Shown here one piece after another: positions 23,693 to 35,473 of a stretch of 64,000 nucleotides of DNA. The DNA comes from Setaria digitata. Lineage: Eukaryota > Nematoda > Chromadorea > Rhabditida > Setariidae. The position numbers were made by a program, and so were the translations under genes. The stretch is taken from assembly GCA_003640385.1 (NCBI GenBank), contig RCAB01000143.1, forward strand, positions 62,001 through 126,000, given 5' to 3'. The notes beneath the pieces are model-generated. The model was not told where the DNA came from. It searched no databases and saw nothing but the letters and a program-made list of their open reading frames with translations. Position 1 is the stretch's first letter. Each line of letters opens with the position of its first letter.

Positions 23693-23939
23693 AAGGGCTA
23701 ATAATGATTACCATTTAACTATTATCAATTAACTGAACAATTATTGATGATTCTGGTAATTTATAATTAAATATTACTACAATTATTATTGATAATTAGT
23801 GATGCTCTCTTGACGGTACGCAATATATAGAATAAATGATGTATACATATCTTGCTAGAAAAGTAGCAATATTTCGAAATCAATTCCTTTTCATCAGCTG
23901 ATACCAGGATGGAAATTGAAGCCCTTTTTTTTTTCCAGT

Positions 23940-24113
23940 ATGTCAGCTGTTTTTAATCTATATTTAAGTTCCAAAGAGAAGGGAAAAGAACATATCATTC
24001 AAACACAAAGAAGTGGAAGGAAAAGTTTCCCAATTTCCCCAAGGACATGGGTGAAAATCTCTAATTTCCTCAGTCCTGAAATGCCCAATCTCTTATCATT
24101 AAATTTTAATTAA
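23940..24113 (+). CDS. Hypothetical ORF, 57 codons, behind a strong acceptor
   Basis: ATG lies one base after a very strong acceptor (ttttttttttccag|T), a layout typical of trans-spliced nematode messages. Reads MSAVFNLYLSSKEKGKEH, then a basic middle (RSGRKSFPISPRTW) and a Leu/Asn-rich end. Single exon as read. Could equally be an internal exon in this frame. No family recognised. Confidence 0.38.
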   Translation: MSAVFNLYLSSKEKGKEHIIQTQRSGRKSFPISPRTWVKISNFLSPEMPNLLSLNFN

Positions 24114-24246
24114 ACATGATATGCTTTATCACCACAACGATGTATTATAATGAAAGCATTTCAGGAATTCCTAGTGAACTTAATGTGTCACTCTGTACAG
24201 CAAGTGTTACCCATAACACTGATTGATTTCTGATACTTCGCTAAAA

Positions 24247-24411
24247 ATGTTATCAGTTTTAAAGATGTTTGATATCAGCAAGTACGAAAAATGCTTAAAT
24301 CTAGACGACACATTCAGTTTAAATAAACCACCTGTTTTGTTTTGGTATTGTTTTGCTGAGATATTTTCAACATATATAATACTTTCTTTTAAAAGTGAAC
24401 TGAAATGCTAG
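24247..24411 (+). CDS. Hypothetical ORF, 54 codons
   Basis: ATG start. Polar N-terminal half (DISKYEKCLNLDDTFS), then a hydrophobic segment (VLFWYCFAEIFSTYIILSF). Possible small membrane protein or chance. Confidence 0.25.
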   Translation: MLSVLKMFDISKYEKCLNLDDTFSLNKPPVLFWYCFAEIFSTYIILSFKSELKC

Positions 24412-24532
24412 CCTGTCTCTCTGCTGACGATGATGATGAAAAGTGGCTTGAAAGAAAAAAGTCCACCTCAGAAACATACAATTCAAAATTCGTAAATGTT
24501 ATTGGTGGCATCACTGCTGCTACCGGCAGATG

Positions 24533-24736
24533 TCAAATGAGCGTATAAAAATCTTGGAGAAAAACTTTTACGAAAGTAGAGAGAGAAAAAATTGAACAAA
24601 GATGCCTGTTAATTTCATCCCTTCTTCCCCTTTTCTTGTGTACCAAAACTTCAACCTGTTCTCTTGTCAAATCACTTATCACCATTATCATCACCGCTAT
24701 CAATATTTTCATCATTAACGTTAACATTAACAACAT
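24533..24736 (-). CDS. Hypothetical membrane-anchored ORF, 67 codons
   Basis: ATG start, a Met/Leu/Ile-rich N-terminal segment of about 20 residues, then a charged part (DLTREQVEVLVHKKRGRRDE). The hydrophobic start is coded by a degenerate (ATC)n tract, which may produce it by chance. Confidence 0.27.
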   Translation of the reverse strand: MLLMLTLMMKILIAVMIMVISDLTREQVEVLVHKKRGRRDEINRHLCSIFSLSTFVKVFLQDFYTLI

Positions 24737-26419
24737 CCTTATTATGTCCTCTTGTTCATATTATGGTTAAAGGTGAAATAATCATTTTGCTGCATCTCTC
24801 AATACGTTTAAATTGGATCGATTAATTTAAAAAAAAAAAAAAAAAAGAAAAAAAAAATTCATTTTCCCGTTTTTCCACAAACTAAAACATGTTTTGGTCT
24901 TTTTTTTTTTTTTTGTGAGAAAAAATTATTAAAAAATGAATGGAGTTGTTTGAAACAGCTGCAAAAAATCAGGAAAGCAAAACTAACACATTCCGGATTT
25001 ACTAATGCATAAAACTAAATAACCTGATTGATAAATACAATCTTCCTCATTTAAATTAGACCTTGCTATCCGTTAAAAGCCTTAACGATGAAAATAGGAG
25101 CCTATTTGATTAACGACCGATCGAAAAGCAAAATGAAAATGTCTAGCTGATATTTAGCAGAAGTATAAAGAGCAAGAAAGAAAAGGCCTTTGTAATTATG
25201 AGCCAACACTTCCTTCCTCTCCCTTTCCACCAACATATTCAATATTCATTTCATTTATTTCACAAAAAAAAAAAAAAAAAAAAAAAAAAGCACCAAAAAG
25301 CTTTTCATTTTCAAAAATGAGCTCAACAAGTTCTTCCTCAACTAATGAATGCATTCGTTTTCCTTCTCCTCTACTTACTTACCCCCACCTCAATGAATAC
25401 TGAGAATTTTTCATTTCATAAGGGTGTACTGTAATATAAATTTTTGTAAAAAATTACGCACTCCCTGAAGAAGATAATTCCTTTTACACATTTTCAATTA
25501 CTTATATTCTCCTAAATTATGCACTCGCTAAAAATGTGACGTATTTTAGTTTATCCTGTATGTGACTCAAGCTAAACAATTTGAAAAATATTTCTCAAAA
25601 GGATGAATTGTACTGTAAACGATTCAAAAGGGTAAAAAAGAACAATTCAATGATGAATAGAGCATAAGTAGTTTCAGTTCACTTTTCTCACGTGTAACAA
25701 CGTGTCAGCGTGAACAATTTCTACGTTAGACGAATTAATCGAAAATCATGTAAAGATGAGTTGGACTTTTTTTTTTGAAGGATGAAATTCCAATTTAAAT
25801 ATCTACTTTCCTATCAAGTAAATCTAATGCCTGTTGCTGACAGATATCGAAAATTTCCCCTCATTCCTCAGTTATACCCAAGTTATGAAACATTTCATGT
25901 GCATCTCTTCGTGCCATTTCCTCCATCACTACTGCTTAAATATATATCGTAAATCAGATAATTTCTAATCCGTGAAATTGGAAAATCAATGAATGATGCG
26001 AAAGAAAAGAAACGACATTTCATCGAAGCTGAAAAGATGAAAATTCCTCTTTAGCATATATCCTTCTCGTTGACAATTTTTTCCTTTTAAATTTAAATTA
26101 TCACTAATATTTAATGGAATTAAAGCAAAAGTAGGCATTTGCAAATAATTTAATTTAAAAAAATTCTTAGTCCGATGGTTCTTAAATCACAAAAATGCAT
26201 GGTATGAAAAAGCCAAACATGATAAGACTGTCCATCATTCATGGCTTTTTTTTTTTTCAGTTCCAGATCGACAATAATTTTTAATAATTCAAAATACTTG
26301 ACGATAAAAGTGAGCATAATCATCGGAATGTTGATAGTGATAGGGGCCTTTGATAGCTAAAATTTATTCTTTTTTTTTCGAAGACTTGAAGAAGAAGGAG
26401 AAAGCCTAGCCAATTTCAG
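24737..26419. other. A+T-rich noncoding stretch
   Basis: A26 run at 25264-25289 and other homopolymers. cacgtgtaacaacgtgtcagcgtg near 25690-25715 is a patch of ACGTG cores. No gene seen. Confidence 0.55.
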
Positions 26420-26602
26420 CTACAGAGGTTGTATATATCGGGACCTGAAATTCTGATACTAACACTAGCAAACTACCAAATTCGTGAGAATATTTTTTTA
26501 TTTTGGGTTATATTCTCTGGAGAATCAATCCTTCTGATTAAACTGAGCAGTTCAAAAAGAAAAAAAAAAAAAAAAGGAAGAAAAATGATGCTTTCACTAT
26601 AA
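26420..26602 (+). CDS. Candidate terminal exon, 60 codons
   Basis: Acceptor agccaatttcag, then an open frame (LYISGPEILILTLANYQIRE) with a second hydrophobic segment, a poly-Lys run and TAA. No partner exon. Confidence 0.24.
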   Translation, partial: LQRLYISGPEILILTLANYQIRENIFLFWVIFSGESILLIKLSSSKRKKKKKGRKMMLSL

Positions 26603-27567
26603 TCAAAGAACAATTGTATTTCTTGCATTTGCCGTACCAAGATGTGCTAACTAACTGAACAAACGAGAATTTCGGTAGTTGAATCGAATGAAAACGTTTG
26701 AAACATCTCCACTGTATCTAATCCGAAATAACAAAACAAATAGGAAGAAGATAAAGATGTCACCAAAATACTCCATAAATCACGCTGTTCCTTTTGTCAC
26801 CACAATGGAATCATAAATTTTATGTTTAATTAATATATTACTTAATGCAATAAGTATATACTCTTATTTATAAAAATTTAACAACAGCAAGTTTTCTAGG
26901 ATGAATGGTAATAGGAAATAGTTGAATAAAAATAATTCATAAAGTTTAAATAAGTTAAAATGACACTGTTCCATTAAATAAAAGAAATTGCAGAGACCTA
27001 GAAGCTTCGTTAGACAAGTGCGCAGAAGTTTCCGAAACAAAATTAGAAGGTATTATATTATATTTAACAGAATTGAAAGGTATTATATTCAGAATAATTG
27101 CATACCCTTAAGAAAAAAAAAAAAATCAAAAAAAAAAAATGAACTAGATTGCGTTATGAATTAGCGTGAGATAAAAAAGACGAATAAGCTAAGCTTAGTT
27201 TAATAAATCTGATATAGAGTTCTGTCTTAATAAACCAGAAATTCCATGATTGAGATGGAAAATTAATATGGTCTCCAATTTCTTGCCACAAACTAGTTCA
27301 TAAATTTTGACCTGAGTGAAAAAGCTAAAAAAAAAAAAAACCGACGCAAAAGAACAATTTTACTTTACATTAGCGCTAGTCGTCATACTGCATGAAATAG
27401 TATAACTACCGATATATCACTAACTTTTTCAAATGTTGTAGTACAGAATGATCCGTTTTATAAACAAACATCCTTCCTTTCATTAATAATCAGAATGTTA
27501 ACTTTTGAAAATTAGAAAAATTAGAAAAAAAATTTGAAACACAGACATTCAGGCATTCCTCTTTTTG
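26603..27567. other. A+T-rich noncoding stretch
   Basis: Imperfect direct repeat of ggtattatatt near 27050-27085. A runs. No gene seen. Confidence 0.5.
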
Positions 27568-27985
27568 ATGTATTTACAGTGTTTTCTTCTTTTTGCTGCA
27601 TCTGGAAAATTATTTTGTTACTTCCCGGTCAATAGTCCCCTGTCCTATCACCTCGTTACTTCGTCTCGAAGGCCAAATTTTATAGATTTGCAAAATGGAT
27701 TCGGCAAATTTTTTAAACTTCGGAAAAAAAAAAAGCAACAGGAGAAAGGAATCAACTGGAGAAATGCATCAACACATCAACAAGAATCGGTGTGTGATTT
27801 TCGGATTTTTTGACTGCTCAAATAGGAAAAGAACAAGATCTGGCACCTTCAGGAAATACCTTTATCCAACCACTGTGGAATTAGGAACTTGTACCACGCA
27901 TATATATCACTTTGTGCTAAACAAATTTTTTCCGCTAATTTACTTTGTAAGAAGAATTAGGAAAACTGCCAAAAAGTTTGCATGA
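27568..27985 (+). CDS. Two overlapping ORFs meeting at a poly-A tract
   Basis: Frame one (27568-27813, 81 codons) starts MYLQCFLLFAASG, signal-like, and runs through PVNSPLSYHLVTSSRRPNF. Frame two (27695-27985, 96 codons) starts MDSANFLNF and is basic (NRKRTRSGTFRKYL). They overlap across an A tract at about 27723-27734. A one-base error or slippage there would link them into about 140 codons. Slightly richer in G+C than the flanks. No family recognised. Confidence 0.33.
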
Positions 27986-28424
27986 AAAGAACTAAACTCT
28001 CTTCACCTTCTTTCTTTCTTATCTTTTTTTTTTTCTTTTTATAATAATTCCTAACAAAAACATCTTTTTCAGTCCAAAATAGACAACTTTTTTGACTTGA
28101 AATAATTGATCATAACAATTATTTCAGTTAATGCATAACCAAAGGATCATTGAGACTAGGGAAAGAAAAGCACATTTTACGTTATAACTTGTAAATAGCA
28201 GCAATGTTTTCTGTTCTTTCGACTAATATTACCACTAAGTACTTTTAGTCCACTATTGCTCTTCTTTAATTCACTAAGAAAAAAAATAATCTTAATGTTT
28301 GTAACTTCTGTGTCATTAATGAATCGACTAGAAATGACCAATGCCAATTAACCATGTAAACAAAATTTACAGAAACTTTTGCTGACACGATCTAAAAACT
28401 TGAGTCCAGTTATTAACTTGCTTG
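27986..28424. other. A+T-rich noncoding stretch
   Basis: Pyrimidine-rich 27990-28050, then unique A+T-rich DNA. No gene seen. Confidence 0.5.
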
Positions 28425-28631
28425 TTAGCTAAATGTATCAGAAAATTTGAATACAAAAGTTAGAAAATATGAAAAAGAATTTTGAACTAGGTGACAATTA
28501 AAATCATTAACTAACTTGTGAAAAAAAAAAAAAAAGTTATTTAGGGTAATTGAAAATTTTCTACAATTAACCGCAACAGAACATAACACATGAAGTGTAG
28601 AGGATGCGGAAAACGAATCAGTCATTATCAT
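28425..28631 (-). CDS. Hypothetical ORF, 68 codons
   Basis: ATG start, first part MTDSFSASSTLHVLCSVAVN, then a Phe run coded by a homopolymer. Only the first 30 codons look plausible; possibly a first exon. Confidence 0.22.
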   Translation of the reverse strand: MIMTDSFSASSTLHVLCSVAVNCRKFSITLNNFFFFFHKLVNDFNCHLVQNSFSYFLTFVFKFSDTFS

Positions 28632-29677
28632 CGATCATCAGTGACGGTATTACTGACAGTGATAATGGTGATGTTGATGGTGAAAAACAAGCAGCCAAAA
28701 ATTACGAAACATCATGAAGCACTAATTAAGAAAAGTAAGAGAAGATAAAGAATCTGAAGAAACGACGAATGTGATAGTTGACACATATCATCATCAAAAA
28801 GCAACCTCATTATCACATAAGAATCTCATCTTCGAAATTCAAAATTCATCTTTCCTCTTCCGTTTTTCATTAGCATTATCAGATTTGTTCATTACACTAA
28901 ACGAATTTATAATAAGAAATTTCTTTTGCAAATAAATCCAATTTCATTTTTTCTTTGTTCTAACTTTCTTTTCGTTACATATATACACACCTTAGCCAAT
29001 ACGAGTTATACATCTTATCACGGTTGCTGATTATGGGAACATTTTAATCAGCAAAAGAAAAGTGAATGACTGCGGAAATGTATTTTTCATATCATAGTTT
29101 TGCAATTAAATACTTGATATAGCCATCCTTTCTTTCTAATATCTCGGAATATCAAAAAACATTTTTTCTTTTTCAGAGTACTGCAAATATCTCTTTGTTA
29201 AAATTTGCATTTCAAAGACTGTACATTGCAATAAGTTTGCAAACAAATCAAAAAGGTAAAGAAGAAGAAGCAACTATTTCTATTTCTCCTAAAAGAAAAT
29301 GAAACGAAAAGAAAAAGAATTTTTTTAAATTTATGAAAATGGAATTGAAAAAAAAAAAAAAAAGGAAAAAAGAACATATAGCAGTTGATAATTGCAATAT
29401 AGACGGAAATATAGTTATAAAAGGGAGGTCGAAAGGGATACTGAAAAGAGGAAATGAATAACAAAAGGATGGAAAAAAGAATTGGCCATGAGCTCTAGGC
29501 CTATAACATATAAATACTTTAGAGTAGATAAAACAATCCCGAGGAGTAGCCGAATATTCATCTACAGCCTAAAATGCCAATATCAGTAATGTTTGAAGTA
29601 AATTGCTTTCACTTAATTATTATCATTACTTCTTAATTTTTTCTTCTCAATCATTCTTTAAATGAAAACAAAAGCCT
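28632..29677. other. A+T-rich noncoding stretch
   Basis: A degenerate (GAT)n-like patch at 28620-28690 and purine-rich DNA at 29260-29460. The Phe-rich minus-strand frame at 29198-29464 is low complexity. Confidence 0.5.
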
Positions 29678-29893
29678 ATGATAGAGCAAAGTAATCTTTG
29701 TGTAATTCAGTGTTTTACTGTAATCACTTCAGCTTACACTATAATTAATGTACAGAGATTACTTATCATCTCGTATGCGTTCACAAACTTTTTCACATAT
29801 CTAGAAAAAGAAGAAAAGGGAGACGGATTTCGAACAGGAAGTATTGAAAAAAAAAAAAGAGATAAATTATTCCGAAATTTTAAACTGATTTAA
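29678..29893 (+). CDS. Hypothetical ORF, 71 codons
   Basis: ATG start. The N-terminal 40 residues are largely hydrophobic (CVIQCFTVITSAYTIINV), followed by a charged tail (LEKEEKGDGFRTGSIEKKKR). Shape fits a small membrane protein with a cytosolic tail. Unrecognised. Confidence 0.3.
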   Translation: MIEQSNLCVIQCFTVITSAYTIINVQRLLIISYAFTNFFTYLEKEEKGDGFRTGSIEKKKRDKLFRNFKLI

Positions 29894-30786
29894 AAAAAGA
29901 AAATTTCAGGCTAAATAAATGAATGTCACTGTTGGTGATGCAGTTATGTACAAAATATCAACATTTCTAATTTCATAAACACATAACAAATAGCTTTACT
30001 TTTAATTCACTTCTGAAGAACAATAAAACAAAACACAAAATACAGCTCTCGATAAATTAACTTCAACAAAAGTTTCTACGCCGTCATGGCTAGAAGAGAA
30101 GAAATTTTTGGATGCCGGAAGTTGACAACGAAATTATAAAGTAATCATGTGCATGCAGTTCTCCGTCAAGTCGTCTTTTCCTTTTTTCAAATTTTTTTTT
30201 TTCATTTTTTTTTTTTAAACGACAAAAGCGAGGAGGAAACAAATGGTAAAAAAAGAAAAAAAAAAAGTATTTGAGCCAAGTTAATCCTAGCTAAAGCAAT
30301 TATACAGTGTTCTGGGACAAAACAGTTTGCAGGAATCATTCAGACGATGAAGAAAATCATTTCATTTTCTCACTATGCTTAATGATATAATAACTTCTAT
30401 AATTAAATCAAAATCTCCAATTGTTTGCTTTCATTTTGCATTCTTTATTATTCTTAGTCGTGCGTCACCATTCATTATTCTCAAAATCACAATTAATTAT
30501 TACATGATGTAAATAATTTAATTAATAACTGGACAGTTAGTTCATTCTGGATAATTTTTAAAACAAATAACCCGCAAAAACTACTTTTGGAGGAATATCT
30601 GCTGAAAATGTATGCCTAAATAGATGTAGATCATAGAGTGCTTTATGGTACACAAGACAAATGTATAAATTTAACAATTTTAAAACTGCTTAAAAAATAG
30701 CACCCAGATAGAGACAGACACATACATGTTTGTGTGAGGAAGTATTGTTGTCTGTGAGCCGTGCATAACATTTCGCATTGATCAGT
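29894..30786. other. A+T-rich noncoding stretch
   Basis: Poly-T and poly-A patches at 30180-30270. No gene seen. Confidence 0.5.
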
Positions 30787-31053
30787 ACCGTTGAGCCGAT
30801 CGAACAAAATTGTCATTTACGGAAAAAGGAATCATTATTTAACCGGAAAATCAATCAGACATTTAAGATGATAATGTGCCCTTGCAGCTATCAATTTTTT
30901 TTAAATCAAACTTGTGACATTTCCAATGTCTTCTTTCTCATCCCTCCTAGTCCTTTTCGTCTGTTCCTTACGTCAACAAACCAAAGGCTTCATACATATT
31001 TGTCTTCTTTCATTCTACCTTGGCATGATACAAGCAAACTAAGCCAAGTCTGA
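30787..31053 (+). CDS. Candidate terminal exon, about 88 codons
   Basis: Open from a possible acceptor (tttcgcattgatcag) to TGA. The composition is varied and less A+T-biased than its surroundings: EPIEQNCHLRKKESLFNRK, a Cys pair (CPCSYQF), and SFILPWHDTSKLS at the end. There is no ATG near the start, so an internal or last exon is the better reading. Confidence 0.33.
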   Translation, partial: TVEPIEQNCHLRKKESLFNRKINQTFKMIMCPCSYQFFLNQTCDISNVFFLIPPSPFRLFLTSTNQRLHTYLSSFILPWHDTSKLSQV

Positions 31054-31085
31054 CACTGACAGGATATAATTTACTCTAATTAATA

Positions 31086-31289
31086 TCAGAAGCTCACAGA
31101 CTCTAGTAGCAAAAAAATTCTTAGAGCAATTACTGCTATGTCTTCTGTTGAGTATTTCATATTTTGAACTAGATTTTTTCTACCATTTTCTTTTTCTTTC
31201 TTCTTCCTATATGTGCCTGTCCTTGATTTTACGACTTGTCCTTGATTCCAATTGCCGGTGAGATTCAAAACATTTTAAATTTTGCATCC
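31086..31289 (-). CDS. Candidate gene start with two open frames
   Basis: On the minus strand, acceptor aattattttag is followed two bases later by ATG (31287). That frame (MQNLKCFESHRQLESRTSR) ends after 26 codons. A second frame is open for 60 codons to 31086 (NWNQGQVVKSRTGTYRKKK, then EDIAVIALRIFLLL). One may be real, or a frameshift may separate them. Confidence 0.27.
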
Positions 31290-32131
31290 CTAAAATAATT
31301 CGATTACTTACCACCCGTAAGATGCTGCACATTTTGCAGTTGCGGATAATTCTAGAATATTATTTACTGCTTGAATAAACTTAAAAATATGTTTTTTAAT
31401 ACAAATAATATTTAAAGGACTGCAACATTTTGTAAAGCTGTTTGATAACAACTGATGAAGAGTACTGTCATTAATAATTAATAATAATCACCAAAATCAC
31501 AATATTAGCAATACGCTCCAAAAAGCCTTCACTGTTAAGGTGATGAAACATTTTTATCCTATATCCTCCTTACACATTAACAAAACGTAAAAACCGTTAC
31601 AAAAAAAACCTTCCGAATGCTGTTAAATTTCAATTTAAAATCTATATAAGTCTCATCAATAACATCAATAATAACATTTGTTAACATGGATGCTAACATT
31701 ATTTTGTTAATGATAATCACCGTGAAGAATTTAACAGTTTACCCACTTTCAATGCTGAACCAAGAAAAAAAAAAAAGAAAAAATCTAATAGAATTTTCGA
31801 AAAACTTCTCGTCCAACTTAATGATCCCTTGTTTCATTTCTTAATTTTATTATAAAATAAGCCTAAATCAAGTTAATCACTTTAAGCTATCACTTAAAGT
31901 TCTCGTTTCATCCATCTTCAACTTGCTAACAGAGAAACTGTTTCCTGTTTCCATCCTCTTGCATATTATCCTTCCCACTCTTCGTCCTTACTCAAATTTC
32001 CAGAGGTGATATATTTCCTTTTTCAAGAAAAAGTTCTTCGCATTATCTTTTCTCATTATTGCTAACTTGCTTGCTATTGTTTTAACAGAGTAAGATATGT
32101 TTAGACAAATAAATCAATTACACATCAGAAA
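31290..32131. other. A+T-rich noncoding stretch
   Basis: Degenerate AAT/ATC-rich patches. No gene seen. Confidence 0.5.
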
Positions 32132-32314
32132 ATGGCAAAAATCAAGCAAAAAAAAGAGAATGTATATTTAACAGGAATTTTTATCGGTACTTATCGTAAA
32201 ATTGCAAATGCTTATTTTCAAAAAAAAAAAAAACAAAGAAATAGTCCTATGCAAATATCAATAGAATGCCGACGTGAACATATTTACATTCGTCCTTGCC
32301 CCTATTTCTTTTGA
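32132..32314 (+). CDS. Hypothetical ORF, 60 codons, behind an acceptor
   Basis: ATG three bases after a possible acceptor (acacatcag|AAA) and in good context (AAAATGGC). Basic throughout (MAKIKQKKENVYLTG, IECRREHIYIRP), with a Lys run coded by poly-A. Predicted pI is high. No family recognised. Confidence 0.35.
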   Translation: MAKIKQKKENVYLTGIFIGTYRKIANAYFQKKKKQRNSPMQISIECRREHIYIRPCPYFF

Positions 32315-32691
32315 AATATCACGCTTAATTACTGTTATTTATATCATATCATATCATACGAGATATTCCCTTCCAATTACTTCTGCTGACTGATAATTCA
32401 TTCGCCAGTTTTATCTTTATAATATGATTTAAGTTAAAAGTAAACTGCTTGGTAATGAATTTTAAAATTAAAATGATTTGTCATGGATCATCACCATATC
32501 ACATCATCATCCAATGAAATAATAGCTGCAATAAAATCAATGCATACATTACACTATATTTGTCATCAGTTTTTCACGCAGTTGTATCAATATTCAAAAT
32601 GATAAATTAAACTATATTATTCATGATATCATCAATTCAATTATTTTCCTGCGCAAAATGAACTAATCATTTTTTTGCATTTTTATTTCAG

Positions 32692-32900
32692 ACGTACGTG
32701 AAATCTTTTACATAAAGGCACAGTCAATAATGCTAAGAAGAAGGAAGATATTTCACCATCTTTTTTCCTTTTTCGGACAAAATTTTAACAGATGGTTGAA
32801 AATTTTAAGAGGAAACTACCCAAATTACCTCAATTTTTCCACGAGCTACACAACAAAGGAAAAAAAAAAACTATTTGTCTATCAAGTAAAAATAGGATGA
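32692..32900 (+). CDS. Candidate exon, 68 codons, strong acceptor
   Basis: Very strong acceptor (gcatttttatttcag), then one open frame: REIFYIKAQSIMLRRRKIF, an aromatic middle (NFNRWLKILRGNYPNYL), and FSTSYTTKEKKK. It may leave at donor CAA|gtaaaa (32886) or end at TGA 32898-32900. The preceding exon should end in phase 1; none was found. Composition is richer in Arg, Trp and Tyr than most chance frames here. Confidence 0.36.
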
Positions 32901-32949
32901 AAATTATATTCACTGATATTTCATAATTATACACCTTTCCGATTTCCGA

Positions 32950-33153
32950 TTATGTTCCCCACTTTTTTTTCTCCCTTCTTTCTGTTTGATGATATCTTTT
33001 CAGGAGAGTAGGGAAAAGTGTAGAATAGACTAAAACATAGAGATAATGGTGAAATGAAGAATGAAGGGTTAAATAGGCTAAGCCAGAACTGAATATGGGC
33101 CAGGCACTCTTATGAACAAAGAGGATAGATATTTCCGTCAGCTTTAGTAACAT
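32950..33153 (-). CDS. Hypothetical ORF, 67 codons
   Basis: ATG start. Hydrophobic and aromatic with His (SGLAYLTLHSSFHHYLYVLV), then a basic end (LKRYHQTERREKKKWG). Could be a small membrane protein. It converges with the exon at 32692-32900 on the other strand. Confidence 0.3.
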   Translation of the reverse strand: MLLKLTEISILFVHKSAWPIFSSGLAYLTLHSSFHHYLYVLVYSTLFPTLLKRYHQTERREKKKWGT

Positions 33154-33977
33154 TGCTCATTGGCTTTATTCAAGTACCACTCTTTTTTTTTTGAATTAAT
33201 ATCAGCAGAATAATGAATGAAGTGAAATGAATTTTGGCTAAGTTACCTTGGTGATGGATGACAAATGGCAATGCTCATCCTAACATTATCAGTTTCAGGC
33301 TCCTTTCCAGATATGCATCCCAATAACATCTTGTCTCATCTCTTTCCTTTATCCTAGACCACTTATCTCTAGTTTACTCCAAAAGTTCCCTTACATTTAT
33401 GCGAAACATCTTTTTCCATAAGGCATTTAATAATGATAGCAAAAACTACAATATTATCCAACTAATCAATAAATCCCACAAAATAATACTTTTCTTATCA
33501 TCACACTGTTAAAACTGTGTCACTTTCATTACCGTTTCAGATTTTTTTCATCTTGCAACATATTGCTGTCTTCATCACATATTCTTAGAAATAGGACAAT
33601 CTATACTTACCTAAGCTAAACTACCGGATATAAACCTTACCAATCCCTTATCATTGTTATCACAATTAATCATCAACTACTCATAAGCCGTAATCATTAC
33701 CATCGTTAACATCACAAGCATTTCACTCCACTTCATCAACTGCATCACCTTTCTCACCGCTTGCCTTATCATCATTTCGTTATCACTAATCACTCTATCA
33801 TTACTGTCATCAATGCAGCTTGAATGATACTTTCTGGTTGTGAGAGTAAACTAAGGAGATATATATTGGAGAGCAGAAGGGAAAAGAGAAAAAGGAAATG
33901 TCATCAAACGAACTGAAAGAAGGTACAAGGGAAGCCTTTTAAGTGCAATCTACAAAAAACTGAAAAAACTATCCGAA
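33154..33977. other. Noncoding, degenerate (ATC)n region
   Basis: 33620-33820 is rich in degenerate TCATTA/CATCAT trinucleotides. No gene seen. Confidence 0.55.
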
Positions 33978-34229
33978 ATGAGACCACCAACGAAGAGACT
34001 TACTGCTACATGCATGTGTCTGTCTGTCTGTCAATTTCAAAACTTCAACACCTTTAGGGTAAAGTTTAGTTTCGTTTCGCTTTTCTTTCAACTGAAACTT
34101 TTTTACATGCCTACAGCACTTCTTCCTCTGCTATGTAAAGTCCAAACGTTTGTGTTAGTTCCTTTTCTCTGCTTTTTTTTTCCTGTAAATAGAGAAGTTC
34201 TAACTGAGATAACAGCTAGAGTGAACTAA
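33978..34229 (+). CDS. Hypothetical ORF, 83 codons
   Basis: ATG start (MRPPTKRLTATCMCLSVCQF). A possible donor follows about codon 27. Later parts are hydrophobic (LFYMPTALLPLLC, FVLVPFLCFFFP), suggesting two membrane segments, and end in ITARVN. A (TGTC)n tract lies inside. Unrecognised. Confidence 0.3.
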   Translation: MRPPTKRLTATCMCLSVCQFQNFNTFRVKFSFVSLFFQLKLFYMPTALLPLLCKVQTFVLVPFLCFFFPVNREVLTEITARVN

Positions 34230-34946
34230 ACTAAGGTAATTTGAACATTTTAGGCAGAATTACTTAAACTAACCAGTAGTAACAATAAAAAGTTGCTGCA
34301 AAACGATAAGTGACAATTAAATTAAGCCAACAAATAACACAACACTGTGTCGAAAAATAGAAGGGAAAAATAATGCTAAGAATGTTCTTAGGCAGTGGAA
34401 AAGAAGAAGGGAAAGTCACGTAACTACTAGTAACTTAAATCGGTTAATTAATCGACAAGTAGTAACAAGTATCATAGGCAATCAAGTAAAGTGTATTAAT
34501 TAAATAACAATTTACTTCGTTTCATCATATGAAAATATTTTTCCCACTCTCTCTCTTTTTCTTTAACTCTCTATCCCTTACAAATTATTATTGTATCTAT
34601 CAGTAAATAGATTGAAGCAAAAAAAAAAAAACTAAGTAGACATTACATCGCCTTACAACTGTTTAGATTAAACAAAAAAAAAAACCATTACCTATAACGT
34701 ATTTTTGCTGGAAAAGGTCACGTCACTAGGTAAATTTCAACAGGTCAGGCATAAAGATTAACGTGGACAAGACGTAACGTACAAACGTTTCAATATTTGT
34801 CCAAAAATTCACTTATGGCAAAAGGCCAAAAATTGTTGAGATTTTGACAGACCCACTGAGTTCTGCAAGGGAACAGGTCATGAAGTGAAGAAGGAAATGG
34901 AAATTGTTCGGAAGATTGCGGTGAGGTGAGCTGAGGTAAGATGACG

Positions 34947-34949
<3 letters not shown>
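34230..34949. other. A+T-rich noncoding stretch
   Basis: A runs at 34619 and 34674; unique sequence. No gene seen. Confidence 0.5.

Positions 34950-34999
<50 letters not shown>
34950..34999. repeat. (GA)n microsatellite, about 25 units
   Basis: Perfect GA tract. The Ser/Leu frames on the minus strand are artefacts. Confidence 0.97.
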
Positions 35000-35000
<1 letters not shown>

Positions 35001-35427
35001 CACTGAGCAAGATGCCTCGAGAGGAAGCAGGACAGTCATCTCTCTCCTCTCTGTCTTTTCCCCTCTATCTAGCACTCCAGACGTGCAATAAATTTAGACA
35101 GCACTAATGTCATGCTTACACAGTTGAATGGAGAAAATAATGTGACATAGATTCGGGAAGAAATACAGAAATATGTTGTAAAACGAAGAGAGAGAGAGAG
35201 TCCACTCCTCCTTTGCTTTAGCATTCACAAAATTTCTTTCAATCTTTTTCGCTCCCTCTCATATTTCCCCTTCTTCTCTGGCTCTCACAAATTTCTCTTA
35301 CATTCGTCACTATTACAGAGGCATAGTAATTTCCTCCATCTACCTGCACTCTCGTGTTATGTACAGTGTTCTAGCTGAGAGCTGGTACTGTCTGTGTCGT
35401 GCTGTGCATCATTGCTCTAGTGAGGAT

Positions 35428-35473
35428 ACACGTGCGTGCGTAATCAGTCATGACGAACGTCACGTACGTGGTG
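35428..35473. promoter_or_regulatory. Cluster of CACGTG and ACGTG-type sites
   Basis: One CACGTG, two GCGTG and two ACGTA/ACGTG cores within about 45 bp, in a G+C-richer island. Such cores are bound by bHLH and bHLH-PAS factors. Function here is inference. Confidence 0.35.

Noticed and set aside
23341..23694. Minus-strand frames of 82-117 codons
   Set aside because: Tyr/Leu/Ile runs coded by the AAT array.
34813..35075. Minus-strand frames rich in Ser-Leu
   Set aside because: Coded by the (GA)n tract.
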